Source: Azadirachta indica | Lineage: Eukaryota; Streptophyta; Magnoliopsida; Sapindales; Meliaceae | Length of the DNA: 64,000 nt | NCBI GenBank assembly: GCA_022749755.1 | Contig: CM040446.1 | Span: 3,216,966 to 3,280,965 of the forward strand | Reading direction: 5' to 3' | Part shown: positions 11,041 through 24,395 of the stretch, piece by piece | Layout: each line of letters opens with the position of its first letter | Numbering within the stretch: the first letter of the stretch is position 1 | Made by a program: the position numbers and the translations under genes | Notes under the pieces: model-generated | What the model was told of the DNA's origin: nothing | The model's input: the letters and a program-made list of their open reading frames with translations, nothing else | The model's database searches: none

Positions 11041-13212
11041 ATAAAGAAAGGACTCGTAAGAGATATCTTGAATTAAAATAGAAAAAAATTTAGAAAAAAA
11101 TATCTCTTTAATTTCATTCAACAAGGCATTTTGTGATTTCTAGTTCCATGGCCTAGCTCAATCAGTACTTAACTAAACCTTTTTTGGTTCTAATGAACCA
11201 TACTGCCGAACTATAGGGAAAATGATTTATTTATATTTGATTTGAAAACGAAAGAATGAAATACCTGTTATTGTATTCAAAGAACAATAAAAAGAAGAAC
11301 TATTTCTATTTATTAATTATTAAATTGAATTACTTGAACGAAATAAGTTTAAGTCCTTTTTTCCTAATTTCTTAAGGACTCATTAAAAATACGTCAATGT
11401 TCTAATCTCTAAATTTCATTTCATGATTATTTATATGTACTCACACCAAAATGATATTTGAATACTATTTGAATTTTTTTTAATATTGACATTATCATTA
11501 GTGGTTGAGTTAGGGCTAATGTTTAGGGTTAAAAGGGACCACAATGCAATGATTTATAAAACAATATCCAAAATTGATAATTTTTATCCAAAATCTTCAC
11601 CTATAAACACCAACATGGCTCCACCACTAATTATAGTACAGTTAGATGTCTACTAAAAGTTTACGTAATTCTATTATAATATACCCTAAAGATTTACTCA
11701 CAATATATGAGATTTGTGCCCTCATATATGAAAGTGACCACACTAAAATTTTTTTATTATTTAATTATATATTATTATCTATCTTTTATCATTGCCAGAC
11801 ACCAGCCACAATCGTCAACTATCATTTATTTGAGTCAATAACGAATATCATTGGAATGCTTATTGAACACTCTATACAATGATATTATCACAATCACCAT
11901 TCGAGCAACTATTTATTGTAAATATGAAGTTGAATTTTTGGTATTAAAAAATTACAATGATAGCTAAGGTGATTAGGGGTAGCTTGATGCTTTCGGATCA
12001 TTCTAAATTGGAGTAACAGTAGGGGGTTAAGGGTTTAGTATTTCGTAAGTAAAGTTTATTACTTTTATCCAAAACTTTTAAAGAAAAAAAAAGCCCTTAA
12101 AATTTTAAAATTACATAACTGAAGTCCTTAACTAACTTTCATCATTAAAAATAGTAACTGCACTTTTGAAAAGATTGTTTTACACCTAAAAATTAATTTA
12201 GTGATTAAAAATTTATTCGAACCTTCATATTCTAAGTCAATTTTCAAATCCTATTACTAAATAATATATTAATCATATTTAATATTTTCCTTACTAATTT
12301 TTTAATATTAAAATAAAATAATTTTAATCACTAAATTGATTTTTAGGGTAAAATAGTTTTTTATTTAAATATTTGCTAACATTTACTGTCATTATTCTTA
12401 ATGGTCAAAATTAGGTAAAAAGTTGAATAAAATAAGAAGAAAATAAGGAAAATTTAAGTTATATAATTTTAAAACTTCAGGGATCTTCACTTATATATTT
12501 TTAAAAATTTTGATTTTTTAATTTCTTTTCACAATTAACAAGGACTCGAATAATAATAACTCTAAAAATTTTTAAAAAATTATTATTATTAAAAAATTAT
12601 TTTTTTAATAATTAAAAAATAAAAGAGTACATATCAGAGTCACCCATTAGGGCAAGTGAAGTCTGACCACAATACACTGCATTATTTTCTATTTGTATAA
12701 AAATGGAATGGACTAAATTATATAAAAATTAAAAACAATGCAGTCCAACTTTGCAAAAACTGACCTGCTCCTCCTCTCGAGTCATGGCTACAGTACATTA
12801 CTTTTTTCATCTCATTTTATTAAAAAATAATTTTTTAAAAATAATAATTTTTAAAATCTATTAAATTGCTATTATTCATTAACGGTTATTGTCAATCATC
12901 AATGACGGTCATCGTTTGAATTTTGTGAACATTATTAGAATTTTTGTCGAATACTCAATACAGTGTTGTTGGTGGTTGACAATGGTTACGGTAGACAATT
13001 GTAATTTTGAATGATCATGAAATATTCGTTTGAATTATTTAATTTTTAATTAAAAGTAACAATACGTAAATTTAAAAAAAAATAAATTTAAATAAATTAA
13101 TATTTTATAGTTAATCACACACCAAACATGATATTATATTAAATTTTGTATAGTCAAATCCAATCCAATCTATTAAAATTAATACAGTCCAGTGCAGCAC
13201 ACCAAACATGCC
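11041..13212. other. AT-rich region with diverged foldback fragments
   Basis: No gene recognised. The parts at 11640-11950 and 12880-13020 resemble pieces of the inverted repeat at 24961-25441 (sequence around ACTCTATACAATGATATTAT and around GGTTGACAATGG), so they are probably old fragments of that foldback family. Confidence 0.5.
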
Positions 13213-13420
13213 CTTAATATCCTATGTAATTAGGGATGACAAAATTAAGCATGAGGCCCCAAACCCACGGGGATCCATCCCCAACGGGAGAAAATTTAGA
13301 TAAATTTGGGCAGGGAATAGGGAGAAATTAATTCCCAATTTATTAATGGGACGGAGATTAGTTTACCTCTTTCTACCCTACCCCCATCCCATTCCCCAAT
13401 AAAATATTATATAAATATAT
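13213..13420. repeat. Dispersed GGGATCC/CCCCAACGGG-type repeat
   Basis: A GC-richer patch (CCCACGGGGATCCATCCCCA, then CTACCCCCATCCCATTCCCC) in an AT-rich surround, of the kind seen in dispersed plant repeats. Its class is unknown to me and its ends are not resolved. Confidence 0.35.
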
Positions 13421-14094
13421 TATAATTTATAAATTAAATTTTATATATGTAAATATAATTTTATATTATAATTTCTAAAATTATATATTATAATTAAATG
13501 TAATTAGTAGTAAAAAATTATTGAGTCATGAATTAATGTTATAAAAAATTAGAATATATAAATAAAAAGTAAAATACTAAAAATTAAAAAAACCTTATAT
13601 TATATTTTCAATAATACATTAATAATATTTTTATTTAATTTAATTAAATTCTTATATTATTAAAATTAATTTATAAAAATAATATAAAATAAAAAATTGA
13701 TATGGGAATGAGAACTCATTTCTCGTGCAAGAATACTCTATTATCGTCTTATTAAATTTAGTAAAAAATGAAGCAGAAAATTAGAGTTAAAATAGAAAAC
13801 GGGTGCCAACGGAGCACCCCACCCCATCTCTATACATAATACACCCGTCCATTGATTCTTTAATTATAATCCATCCGTCCATAATTCAACGAAGACATGC
13901 AATAAATACGACAACCAGTATAACCAATCCCCTCTGTTTTGTCAGTAAAGTTCCTCTCAGAATATCATTTACAACTTTCCTCTTCCTCAATTCTCATTAT
14001 GTTAATCGCTCCGGCTTTTCTGATTAGCAAACCTAACCATTTTCATTAAAAATAAAAAATAAAAAATAAAAAATACTCATCAAAATTAAAATCA

Positions 14095-15120
14095 ACAACT
14101 GCAAGTTCTATGAACGAAATGAATTTGTACTAAAATCAAATCAAACAGGAGAAATTAATGTTCAATATTCATATACGCGATCAAAATCAATGGCCTTTCC
14201 TTGGTGGTTGGAATGAATTATTTCAAAATATAAATGTTGCAGAAGTGGTGTCTGCATTAACAACCGCACACGAATTCAAGACGGTAAGCATATCCACGTT
14301 AGCATAGTATTCAGGACGTGACGTGGTTTAAATATTTATCGATTAAGATCTATTTGTTCTTTAATTTAAATTTAAATATAATTATTTAAATAATGAATAT
14401 CTATTTATTTTTAATTTATATTTAAATGTTTATTAAAAATATATAATATAATTAAATTAAAACTTAACTTAAATTTGAATAATTAAATATTACTTAACAT
14501 TTATATATATTAATAATTTAATACATCAACTTTAAATTTTTTATTTTTGTAAAAATAAAAAACTTAATATTTTTACTTAAACATGTAAGATAAAAAAATA
14601 AACATGTTAATCAAATTTAAATTTTAAAAAAAAGTACTATCTAAATATAATTCAGATTCACATAAATTTTAATTGTAATGAATTAAATATCTTTAAAATA
14701 TTTATTTATTTTTTATATATATAATAAATAAAATTTTAATTTTTAAATATTTATATTAGATATGCTAAATAAAAAATAAATTCAAAATAAAAGGCATGAA
14801 CAGGCCCGAGCATATTTACAGTTTTCTCCCCATTCCAAACTACTCCCCACGTGCCTTGCATGCACACCAACCCTTCTCCTCAAAAAAAAAAAAAAGAAAT
14901 TTATAGGATAGATATTTTAATTTATATTTCTAGTAAATATAAAATGTATGTAAAGTTTTCTTTATTTATATTAATTATATGCTTAATAATTTTTTACAGA
15001 AATATAATGAAAATAATATAATTTTAACTATGGAAATAATATATATTATCTAAAAATATTTATGACTATTATATACTAAATTTTTAATGAAAACTAAAAA
15101 AATTTGAAACATTTCAGCAT
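14095..15120. repeat. Distal upstream block of UGT-A
   Basis: Copied at the UGT-C locus, where it is split and partly doubled: 14095-15080 matches 40185-41260, and 14365 onward also matches 42083 onward. Carries the G-box at 14848. The (AAAAAT)-like run at 14046-14075 lies just outside. Confidence 0.75.
14848..14853. promoter_or_regulatory. G-box next to an RY motif, upstream of UGT-A
   Basis: CACGTG followed within a few bases by GCATGC (CCCCACGTGCCTTGCATGCA). The same pair is kept at 41034 and 42674 upstream of UGT-C; CACGTG alone is kept upstream of D (53895) and E (62329). In the B unit the corresponding site reads CACCTG. G-boxes bind bHLH/bZIP factors; a role here is inferred only from conservation. 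Confidence 0.5.
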
Positions 15121-15427
15121 ATCGATTTGGCCAAATTCATTTTAACATTTTAATTTCAATAATTATATCTTTGTTTTTAAAATTTTGTAAAATAATAAAA
15201 CAAAATAAATTTTTTAAAATTCACATTTTAGTCCCTAATATATTGTAAATAACAGACGTTAAATTATTATTCCCGTAAAGTTCAAGTATTTTCCTACTTT
15301 TTCAAACTCAGGAGTATCTAAGACGTCTGAAAACTAGAAAACATCACGACTTTCTCGAAAAGTTAGGGTAAATAGCAATATTCTAAAATAAAAAATAGAA
15401 AATGCTACCTTACCTGGTCTTGTTCAT

Positions 15428-15433
15428 TATAAA
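15428..15433 (+). promoter_or_regulatory. TATA box of UGT-A
   Basis: TATAAA about 90 bases upstream of the ATG at 15521, at the position that in UGT-C reads CTATAAATA. Confidence 0.65.
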
Positions 15434-15520
15434 CAGAAGCACATTCACTAAGAAGACATCATCCTATCGTATCCGATCAGAATCAAATACATTATCTACT
15501 TACTAAGCAGAAAAGACAGC

Positions 15521-17024
15521 ATGCAAGAAAGCGGTAGCACCCAAAAACACATCGCTGCTCTACCTTTTCCATTCGGAAGCCATCCATTAAGTATGCTGAA
15601 ACTCGTGCAGCGGCTATCCACTGCTGTGCCGGACCTCAAGTTTACTTTCCTCTGCACTGCACATGTCAACGAAGCACTGTTTTCGAAAAAAGTCGAGATT
15701 GATGTTAGTAAGATAAAACCAGTAAATGTCGACAGCGGCTTGCCGGAGGGCTTTAAGTTTAGGGGTAATCCCGAGGAGCTTATCTACTATTTTCTGAAGG
15801 CGACGCCTGGGAATTTTGAGAGAGCTCTAAAGACGGCGGTTGCTGATATGTGGACGGAGATCAGCTGCTTGCTCACAGATGCGTTCCTTTGGTTCTCGGC
15901 GGAAATTGCGGAGTCCATTGGAGTCCCGTGGATCCCATATTGGACGTCCGGTCCCCGATCGCTGCTTGTCCATGTTGAAACGGATAATATCAGGCAAATT
16001 GTGGGAGTTAATGGTTAGTATATAAGTATGAGAACCACTATATGTTGTAAATAAATAAATAATTATATTTCTGTTGTAAAAATACAAAATTTTCGGACTC
16101 AGACGTTTTTTCATTTTGAATTATTTGGCTGATTAATTAATTAATTTTTCGATCTTCAATATGCACGCAGCACCTGAGAACAAAACCCTCGATTTCCTTC
16201 CAGGATTCTCTTCGATACGTGCTAAGGACTTACCCGATGAAATAATCTCGGCGGACATAGAAGCACCTTTCCCGCAGATGTTGCACAAAGTCGGAAAAGC
16301 AATGACAAAGGCAAACGTTGTTGTCTCAAACCATATCGAAGAACTAGACCTTACTGTTGTTGAAACACTCAAATCAAGATTCCGCAACTTTCTGAATATT
16401 GGCTCCTTCACTTTAACAACTTCGCAGCCAGATCCTCATGGCTGTCTGCAATGGTTGAATCAACGGGAAAAGTCATCAGTTGTTTACATTAGTTTTGGTA
16501 CAGTGATTGCACCGCCACCAGCTGAGCTTACAGCATTGGCCGAAGCCCTGGAGGAATTAAGACTTCCTTTTCTTTGGTCATTTACAGGCAGTGCTGAAGA
16601 ACAATTGCCAAAAGGGTTTGTGGAAAGAACAAATGCATATGGGAAATTGGTGCCATGGACTCCCCAGCCGGACGTTTTGGCACATTCTTCAGTTGGGGTG
16701 TATGTGACTCACAGCGGGTGGAACTCTGTCGGTGAGAGCATTGGCGGTAGTGTGCCAGTGGTTTGCAGGCCATATTTTGCCGACCAGATGCTGATCGGAC
16801 GGACCGTTGAGGCCGTTTGGGGGATTGGTTTGGTGGTTGAGGGTGGGAAATTCACGAAAGATGGAACAGTAAAAGCTCTGAGACTTATATTCTCAAGTGA
16901 AGAGGGGAAGAGAATGAGAGAAAATGTTGGGGTCCTCAAGGGACTTGCCAGTAAGGCTGTAGAAGCTGATGGTAGCTCTACTAAAAATTTCAAGGCTCTT
17001 GTTGAACTTTTCACCAACATTTGA
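15521..17024 (+). CDS. UGT-A: UGT78-like flavonoid 3-O-glycosyltransferase, intact
   Basis: Two exons, 15521-16013 and 16171-17024, joined across a 157-base GT-AG intron in phase 1; 448 residues, normal for plant family-1 UGTs. The predicted activity is transfer of a sugar from a UDP-sugar to the 3-hydroxyl of a flavonol or anthocyanidin in the cytosol, by likeness to UGT78 enzymes such as grape VvGT1. The catalytic pair is present: His21 (PFGSH) and Asp120 (LLTDAFLWF), nearly the same numbers as His20/Asp119 in VvGT1. The 44-residue PSPG box runs from Trp327 to Gln370; the final Gln usually goes with UDP-glucose. Oddities: the box has HSGWNS where most members have HCGWNS, Gly358 of the usual GGVP is Ser (GSVP), and residue 111 is Trp where C, D and E have Gly. 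Nothing truncates the frame. A possible poly-A signal AATAAA lies at 17192. Substrate and activity are inferred. Confidence 0.92.
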
Positions 17025-17694
17025 TAATAATATGTTAGATTTCAAATATGCCTACGTCAATGCTATGTTTTCTGGAATTAGAGTTGAAGCAATTCACGGA
17101 TTTGCAGTTTATTTTGCTTAATTTCGGCCTGATGCTGGCCCCTGTTTCTTGCAAGATTGATGAGCTGTAGTTATCAAAATAGGAAAATGGAAATAAAAAA
17201 AAATTATTCCATGGGATCGCACTCCCTAACGATTAGTTTTTTGAAACGAAGACTTTAAATTTGAAGGTTTATTATACAGAAGAAAGAAATTTAAGCTTGA
17301 AGGGTAAACGGCAATAGGAAATTGGATTCAATCACATTCGCATCCCTCACCTGATCACAGCTATCAGAAGGAACATAAATGGACAGATATTTATAATTCA
17401 TGTGCTGTGACACATCACATTGCCACAGAAATTCATGGTATTCAACATTTGAATCATAAAATGATAGTTCTAATAAACAATAAAATTGTATTGCCACCAC
17501 AAGAGTAGAAAGGAGTTTGCAACATCAAATTCATAGCACAGCAGGGTTGGATGTAGTTTCGGCAAATGCCACCAATTTTAGGTTGTTAACACCACCAACT
17601 AAGCATCCAAACAAATGAATCAAAGAAGGAGAATTCGCATTAACTAAAACAATGTAGAAAAATAAAAAAATCGGCGGCAAAAATAGAGGAAAAA
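17025..17694 (+). other. 3' flank of UGT-A
   Basis: Near-identical to 44851-45515 behind UGT-C until about 17690, where the A copy continues into LTR-like sequence and the C copy into a B-type upstream block. Part of it (about 17310-17410) recurs behind UGT-D at 56570-56650 and at 49430-49520. No gene seen. Confidence 0.75.
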
Positions 17695-17941
17695 CAGAAT
17701 TTTTGGACCCCAACAATGCAGAATTTTTCTAAGCTATTTTACCAAATCAAAACTAGGTTTTTCACCACAAATGCACCTTATATACTACCCACAAGAGACA
17801 TACATGTGTCTCACATTCATTGGTGAGTTATAACCATGTTAAAATGCTAACAACACACAAAATATTTTGTATGCTTAAACAGTACCTCATAAACAGTGAC
17901 GTGAACAGTACCAAGATATTTTTCTGCCATTAACATCAACA
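17695..17941 (-). mobile_element. LTR-like sequence bordering the copia remnant (3' LTR)
   Basis: Lies directly beyond a polypurine tract (TAAAGGAGGAGAA, minus strand, 17954-17942) that follows the RNase H end of the copia pol, so it is in the position of a 3' LTR; its minus-strand start TGTTGATG fits. Related sequences of similar length are at 22264-22517 and 47272-47525. The outer end is not resolved (no terminal CA). Confidence 0.65.
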
Positions 17942-20930
17942 TTCTCCTCCTTTAATGTGCTGTTCTTGAACTCCAATTGCTTCCTTGAGTTGGTGAAATT
18001 TTTCAAAAACTTTTGTGAACAAGTTGTTGTTCTGACTTGCAAAATTCAAGTTAAATCTCACCATCTTCAACTGTTTTCCTAATAAAGTGATGCTTGAGTG
18101 CCATATGCTTGCTTCTGCTATGATGATCTGGATTTTTGGTCATTGCAATTGCTGATTTATTGTCACAATGTAGAAGTGTTCCTTATTCTCACTTTTCTCT
18201 CATATCTTCTAGTATTATCCTAAATCATATAACATGTGATGTTGCCAACGAGATTGAAATATATTATGCTTTAGTTGAGAATTGAGCAACGGTTTGTTGC
18301 TTCTTTGAATACCAAGAAAACACACCCTAGCCAAGAGAAAATGGAAAGCTACTTGTGCTTTTCATGTCATCTACACAGCCATCCCAATCACTATCACAAA
18401 AGCCTATTAATTTAATTTTTGTGTTCTTCCAAAATTTGATTCCAAACTCCATGATACCTTAAACATACCTCAACACTCTTTTCATCACTCTAAGATGAAT
18501 GTGGCTTGAGTTGTTCATGAATCTTGATAGCAATCTTATTGCAAACATTATATCCAGCCTTGTTGCAATGAGATGAAGCAACTTTTCAACTAAACTTCTT
18601 CAATAAGTTGTATCTACTTTCTTTCCTCGACCTTTTTCTTCAATTTTTCATTCACAATAAGTGGTGTAGTTACAACATTGTAGCTCAGCATTTTTTCCTT
18701 CTTCAAAATATTTTCTGCATACTTTTTTTGAGATATAAGCACCTAATCTTCATCTTGGTAAATTCTATGCCAAAAAAAAATCTCAACAACCACATGTTAC
18801 TCATTTCATATATATCCAACCTTTTATTTCTAAATTCATTTATCAACTTCTCATTATTATTTGTAAACAGCAAATCATTAACATAAATGGAAACAATAAG
18901 AATATCTGACATACCTTGCTTCTTCACATATGATGTTGGCTCACTTTTACTATTTATTAATTTTTGTTTATTGAAGTAGTAATTAATTTGACTATACCAA
19001 GCTCTTAGAGCTTGTTTGAGCCTATACAATACTTTTTTGAGTTTGTAAACTTTGTTTTTTTCATTATTGACTACAAAACCCTGTGCTTGATCAATAAAAA
19101 CTTCTTCTTATAATTCTTCATTCAAAAAAGTTGATTTCACATCGAGTTGGTATAATAACCAACCCTTTTGTGCCACCAAGGCAATGAGAGCTCTAATGGT
19201 ATCAAGTTTTGCAATTGGAGCAAAGGTTTCTTGAAAATCAATATAAGATGTTGTAAATAGCCTTTAGCAACCAACATTGCTTTATATATTTGCACCTCAT
19301 TAGCTGAATTATAGTTTACCTGATAAATCCATTTCACCCCGATAACTTCATTGTCATTCGGCCTATCAATGAGCTCTCAAGTGTTGTTCATTTTAATTCC
19401 TTCGATTTCTTTCTCATGGCTTACTTCTAAGCTTTTCCCTAATTGTATCTTCAAAACTTTGAGGTTCAACAACAAAAAAATTATAGCTTTAGTAAATTTC
19501 ATCCAAACTTCTTATTCTTATTGGAGTTGAACTTAGAGAAGACAAACTAGAACTTGGTGCATTACTTAATGATCTCAGAGAGCTAGGTGAAGAAAATGGA
19601 GAGGATTCTTCAACATTGGCATTGATTTGAAATGAATTAGACTGCATAATATTAATAGAAACAAATTTTTCTTCAACTTTTCCTTGCTCCCAACAATAGT
19701 TGACATTTTCATCAAAAATCACATCTCTACTTACAATAATTCTTTTGGTCTTCAAACTATATAATCTATATCCTTTTGAATATGAGCTATAGCTGACAAA
19801 GATGTACCTCTTACTTGTTTTATCAAGCTTCCTTCTCTTTTCTTTTGGAACTTGGGATAATACACACAACCGAAGACTTTTAAGCGCCTAATGGAAGGCT
19901 TTCTCCCACTCCAAGCTTCTATAAAGGAATTTTGTTGTTCAAAGCCTTAGTTAGTTCTCTATTTATCAAGTACATAGCTGAATGAATTAATTCAGCCACA
20001 AATCCTTAGGTAAGCTCTTCTCATGCAACATAAATTTTGCCATCTTTATCACGGTTCAATTTTTCTTCTCAGATATCCCATTTTGTTGTAGAGTGTAGTA
20101 TACTGTAAGTTCTCTATCTACACATTTATCTTCCCAAAACTTGTTGAATTGATTAGAGGCATATTCTTTCTCTTTACCAGTTCTCAAAATTTTGATGAAA
20201 TGACCATTTTATTTTTCAACAAAGCTTTTGATTTTTTTCAAAATCGTGAACATCTCAAATTTTTGTCTCATGAAAAATACTCATGTCATTCTTGAATAAT
20301 CATCAATAAAGAGAATAAAGTATTTATTATCTCCATGAGATGTAGTATTCATTAGTCCACAAACATTGATATACACTAGCTTAAGCATTAGCTTGCTCTT
20401 CATGCTACTTCTTTTGAAAAAAATTATCTACGGTGTTTTCCAAGTGCATATCTCTTATATACTCCTTGTTCTTCTATTTTTGGAAGGCCATCCACCATAT
20501 TTTTCTACTGTAGTAGTTTCAAACTCTCAAAATTTAAATGCACAAATCTTTTATGTCAAAGCCAAGATTCACTCGTAGTTTCAGTAGTCAATGCAACATC
20601 TTTTGCATATTGAAATTTTAGCATAAAGTTTTTTTTTTAATCCTTATATCAACCATAATCAGCTTCTTATTTTGCTTATCAAAAATAACACAACAATTTC
20701 TTTCAAATTTCAAAGAATAGCTATTTTCTAGAAGTTGTCCAACATTCAACAAATTTTGCTCTAAGTACAGTACTAACAACACATCCAAAATATTTTCTCA
20801 TCTCTTGGTTTGAACTGTAATAATGCCTTTACCTTTGGCTTGCACAAAAATATATTTTCTCATCTTTACTTGTGAGCTAATAGAAGCATTCATTTTGTGA
20901 AAAATGCTCTCGTTTTTTGTCATATTACTA
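17942..20930 (-). mobile_element. Decayed Ty1-copia retrotransposon (pol remnant)
   Basis: Minus-strand pol fragments in the copia order integrase, reverse transcriptase, RNase H (right to left). Integrase: near 20090-20215 a frame reads RELTVYYTLQQNG and ISEKKN, but the usual LRSDRGGEY is LRTGKEKEY, so the central catalytic Asp is lost; 19489-19869 holds the C-terminal SKRYIFVSYSSYSKGYRLY region. Reverse transcriptase: 19137-19337 and 18703-19029 (YRLKQALRAWYS); the YVDD motif reads YVND. RNase H: near 18050-18190, LHCDNKSAIAMTKNP and SRSKHMALKHHF. Many stops and frame breaks separate these pieces, so the element is dead. No gag or primer binding site was recognised, and a matching 5' LTR is uncertain. 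Its insertion separates UGT-A from the sequence at 22193 that lies nearer to UGT-C in the duplicate block. Confidence 0.88.
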
Positions 20931-22192
20931 CAAAAAAAGTTATATATAGTAGCATCTGAAAAATGATACCATATGTGAGTGGTAGCATTTTGGCCTATGC
21001 TATGTTAGCCAACGTAACTAAAAGTTTTTGTTTTTTGTAGCATTTGTTTGAAGCTATATAATTACCTATTATTATATTCTATTAATGCTATCTTTTTCTC
21101 ATATATAGTATTTCTAAAATGCTACCAAACATTAACTATAACATGAAAAAATGTTATTATTAGTTTTGGGAAGTCAAATAATGCAATATTACAGCATTTT
21201 ATTATTGCTATCATTTGTTATAAAATTTAATTAAGCATATGCCAATAGCTATTACAAAATAATATTCATATCTTATATTTGTTGCGTTATTTGAAGGTTA
21301 TAGAAAAAATATGTCCATATTTATCCAATAATTTATAATTTTCTTAATATTATCAATCAAATTGTATATAAGAATTATATACATACATGCATATTTATAA
21401 TGTATTGTAACAAAGAAACAATATATAAGTAATTACATTATTATATAATAAAGCTCAAAGTACACAAGATATATAGAAAAAGATGAATATTTTTGTTCCT
21501 TAATACTATATTGTCTTCAGATAGTTTGACCTTCAACTACTTAATATGGTTGGTTTTCCTCAGTTCTCTACATAATGCTTTACCCACTTGCTACCAAAAC
21601 TTTATGGGGGAAAGATCACTTCTCAGTTTACACTTTGTTGGAATGATATAATCAGAGCCAGGGCATTCTTATTGTTGAAAAAAAAGCACAGTATATGATG
21701 TTTAATTACAAAAAGAGACTCAAAGGTATGCAATTTTATCTTTGATCCGTGTTATAAACATTTCATCAAGGACACTCATCTTAAGGGCAGAAAAATCCTT
21801 TGTAAGAAATATAAATACAGGGCTATGTAGTGAAATATGTGTATAAGACCAAAGAAAACCAAATGGCATGTTGCGTTTGCAATCTTTAACATGGCTTCTT
21901 TTGCGTATAAAGTTATAAACAACATTAATTTAACTGTAGACTATAAATTGGACTTACATACCTAGCCCAAGAAGGTACATATTTGGTATTAGGTATTCCC
22001 TGCACTAGACACCTCTCCCCTCAAAAAATGATGAGATTTTAAATTTTCTAAGCAATTCTCATCCTATTGAAAAGTAGAAGCAATGTGTTTTAAACATACT
22101 ATGTTTAACTTAGAGCATCTAGTGCATCAAAAAGTATTTTGAGGTAATTTTAATATAAATTCATCATTTCACCTAGTTATACACATTGTTGA
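20931..22192. other. AT-rich, possible DNA-transposon end
   Basis: Begins with TACTACAAAAAAAG followed by repeated GTAGCAT/ATGCTA motifs, as at the ends of some CACTA-like elements. A possible other end, TTTTAGTAGTGC, is at about 24180-24192, but the inner sequences of the two ends differ and no target duplication is visible. No coding frame. Confidence 0.35.
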
Positions 22193-24395
22193 AAAAACAA
22201 ATGCTAATAGAAGTATATGTGCAAAAATTAAGGATCTTGCTATCTGACAAATCAAATCAAAAATAGAATTTTCGGTCCCCAACAATGCAGAATTTTTTTG
22301 GACTATTTTGCTAGCTCAAAACTAGGTTTTTCACCATAAATGCATCTTATACACTTCCTACAAGAGACTTACATGTGTCTCACATTCATTTGTGGATTGT
22401 AACCATATTAAAATACTAACAAAATACAAGATACGTTATATTTTTCTGCATAAAAAATACCCTATCAACAGCCAATTGAACAAACCCAAAATATTTTTCA
22501 ACACATTAGCATCAACAAGAGTTTAGATAAAACTTATAAATTTAATATATGCAAATTATAAATTTTACATAAAGTTAGAAGCACGTATTCAAATTACAAG
22601 CAGAAAGATTTGCAGCAAGCTGCGGCAAGAAAATAGGAGAAGAAAGATTGGAAGCTACAGGAAAAACAGCGGCAAAAAGTTTGGCAGCAACCTGCAGCAC
22701 GAAAACAGCAGCAGAAAGATTGGCAGCAAGCTGCAGCAGAACACACAGCCTTTAACAGAACCTAGCAGCATAAGTTGCAAAAAACAACCGCAGAAACTCT
22801 CATCATAAATGGTTAATTCAGGTACTGATAAAATCTCATCATAAATCTTGTACTATATTAATGATGCAGAATAGTTGGTTCTTACTAAATATAGTTGCTA
22901 TATCTTTGTATCTTGCTAGATCTTTTTAGAGTTAATGGCAGCAAAGGATTTGCATCTATAGGCTTTTGCAGCTTCCTTGATCATTTAGTGCTCTAATATT
23001 TCTGGATCCGTGTGATTTATTATATCCTAACCAATTTTTGTCGAAATCAGTAAAGACACTTCTTGTTCATTGCTCACTTATGTCTATTAAGAGATAGTTG
23101 ACTGCATTCTGGCTTAGGTAGGCCATTGTTAACTTGACGAATGTATATTGTTCAATTCTTTATGCCTGTTGTGTGGCTGGCAATTTAGTGGAACAGCTTT
23201 AGAATTTTGCGTGGCCTTCTGCTATTGCACTATTTCATCCAAGTCTTCGACCTGTGCCACTTTACCAGGGTTGGAATTTTTCTATTGAGATTATTTTAAC
23301 CTTGAAAAATAGGACGATGAAAAAGACAACATTCTAACTATTTGGTTAAACATAATCTTTCTTTATAGTCGAAACTAAAGTTAGAATTGGTGGATTGAGT
23401 GTTCTTTCTTGTGTTTTGGCCAGAACTGAAATTGGTGAATAGGTATGTTACTGTTGTTGTTGGTTGCATTTATTTTCAATTTGGTGGAATGCTTAGGTTG
23501 CTAGATATGGCTTGGCTTTGAATGTTATGGTCAGTTTGGTTGAATGCTTGTTGGAATGATTTGGTTTGCTTGGGGAATGGTTAGAATGGAAAAAAAGAAT
23601 TGAACTAGAACTTGTTATTTATTATGCAGACAAAATTTACGTTTATATGTAGTGTCTGATTGAACTAGAACTTGTCTATACGTGCTTGTATTGATTGAGT
23701 TTTGATATATAAGTCTAATTTTAATTGAAAGGTCCATTTTAATTATATTGCTATTTAAAAATAAGTATTATTGAAAAATAATAAGAACAAAATTAATTAT
23801 TAAATATATAAAAATTATTTTCATATTTTTAATTTGAAAAAATTCATTGATTCAAAATTTCAACAAATAATTTAAAACATTTCAGAACTCTGGCATTGTA
23901 AAAGGATCAATTTAGTATTAGTATTATTCTAATACAAAAATTTCAATAACGTACTAATACCAATTTACTGTTAGTATAATCTTAATGCAAAAGTCTCAAT
24001 AATATGCTAATGCAAAAGTTTCAATAACATATGATGTTTTCGAATGAGTAATTACTCATACTTTTTTTGTAATATGTAATTTAGTGTTAGTATTCACTGA
24101 CCTAGGTAATTTAGATATTTTAAATTGGTGTTAATAAAATATATCATTCATATTAAACTGATGTCAATAACATCCAAACTTTTAGTAGTGCATTTTTTTA
24201 TTTAATTCTGAATTAATTTGAATTCCAAATAGACTTGAATGGCTAAATTTGAATGATTTTTTTCTTAATTATATTAATAAAAAGAGAAAGAATGTCTAAT
24301 ACCCTCTATTGTTTGACCTAATAACCTATTATCCCCTATTGTTTAATTAATACTTCAATACCCCTCTGACATTAGATTTATTAAGACTGGGCTAA
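22193..24395. repeat. 2.2-kb segmental duplicate, copy 1
   Basis: Matches 47222-49415 almost throughout, starting near TATATGTGCAAAAATTAAGG and ending near TACCCCTCTGACATTAGAT. Contains an LTR-like segment (22264-22517, solo LTR of the copia family) and a non-coding, Gln/Ala-codon-like CAGCAG/GGCAGC-rich part at about 22600-22800. No long open frame. It follows UGT-A here and UGT-C in the other copy, so the duplication covered gene and flank together. Confidence 0.8.

Noticed and set aside
20366..20578. 70-codon plus-strand frame
   Set aside because: Antisense to the copia pol remnant; a shadow frame.
17695..22517. Full-length copia element bounded by 17695-17941 and 22264-22517
   Set aside because: The two LTR-like sequences differ at about one base in five by eye, no primer binding site or gag was found next to the right one, and the right one also occurs at 47272 with the same flanks but no pol; more likely separate solo LTRs of one family.
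20931..24192. Complete CACTA transposon
   Set aside because: The two possible ends share only about 10 bases, have different subterminal motifs and no 3-base duplication; also the second half is shared with 47222-49195 without the left end.
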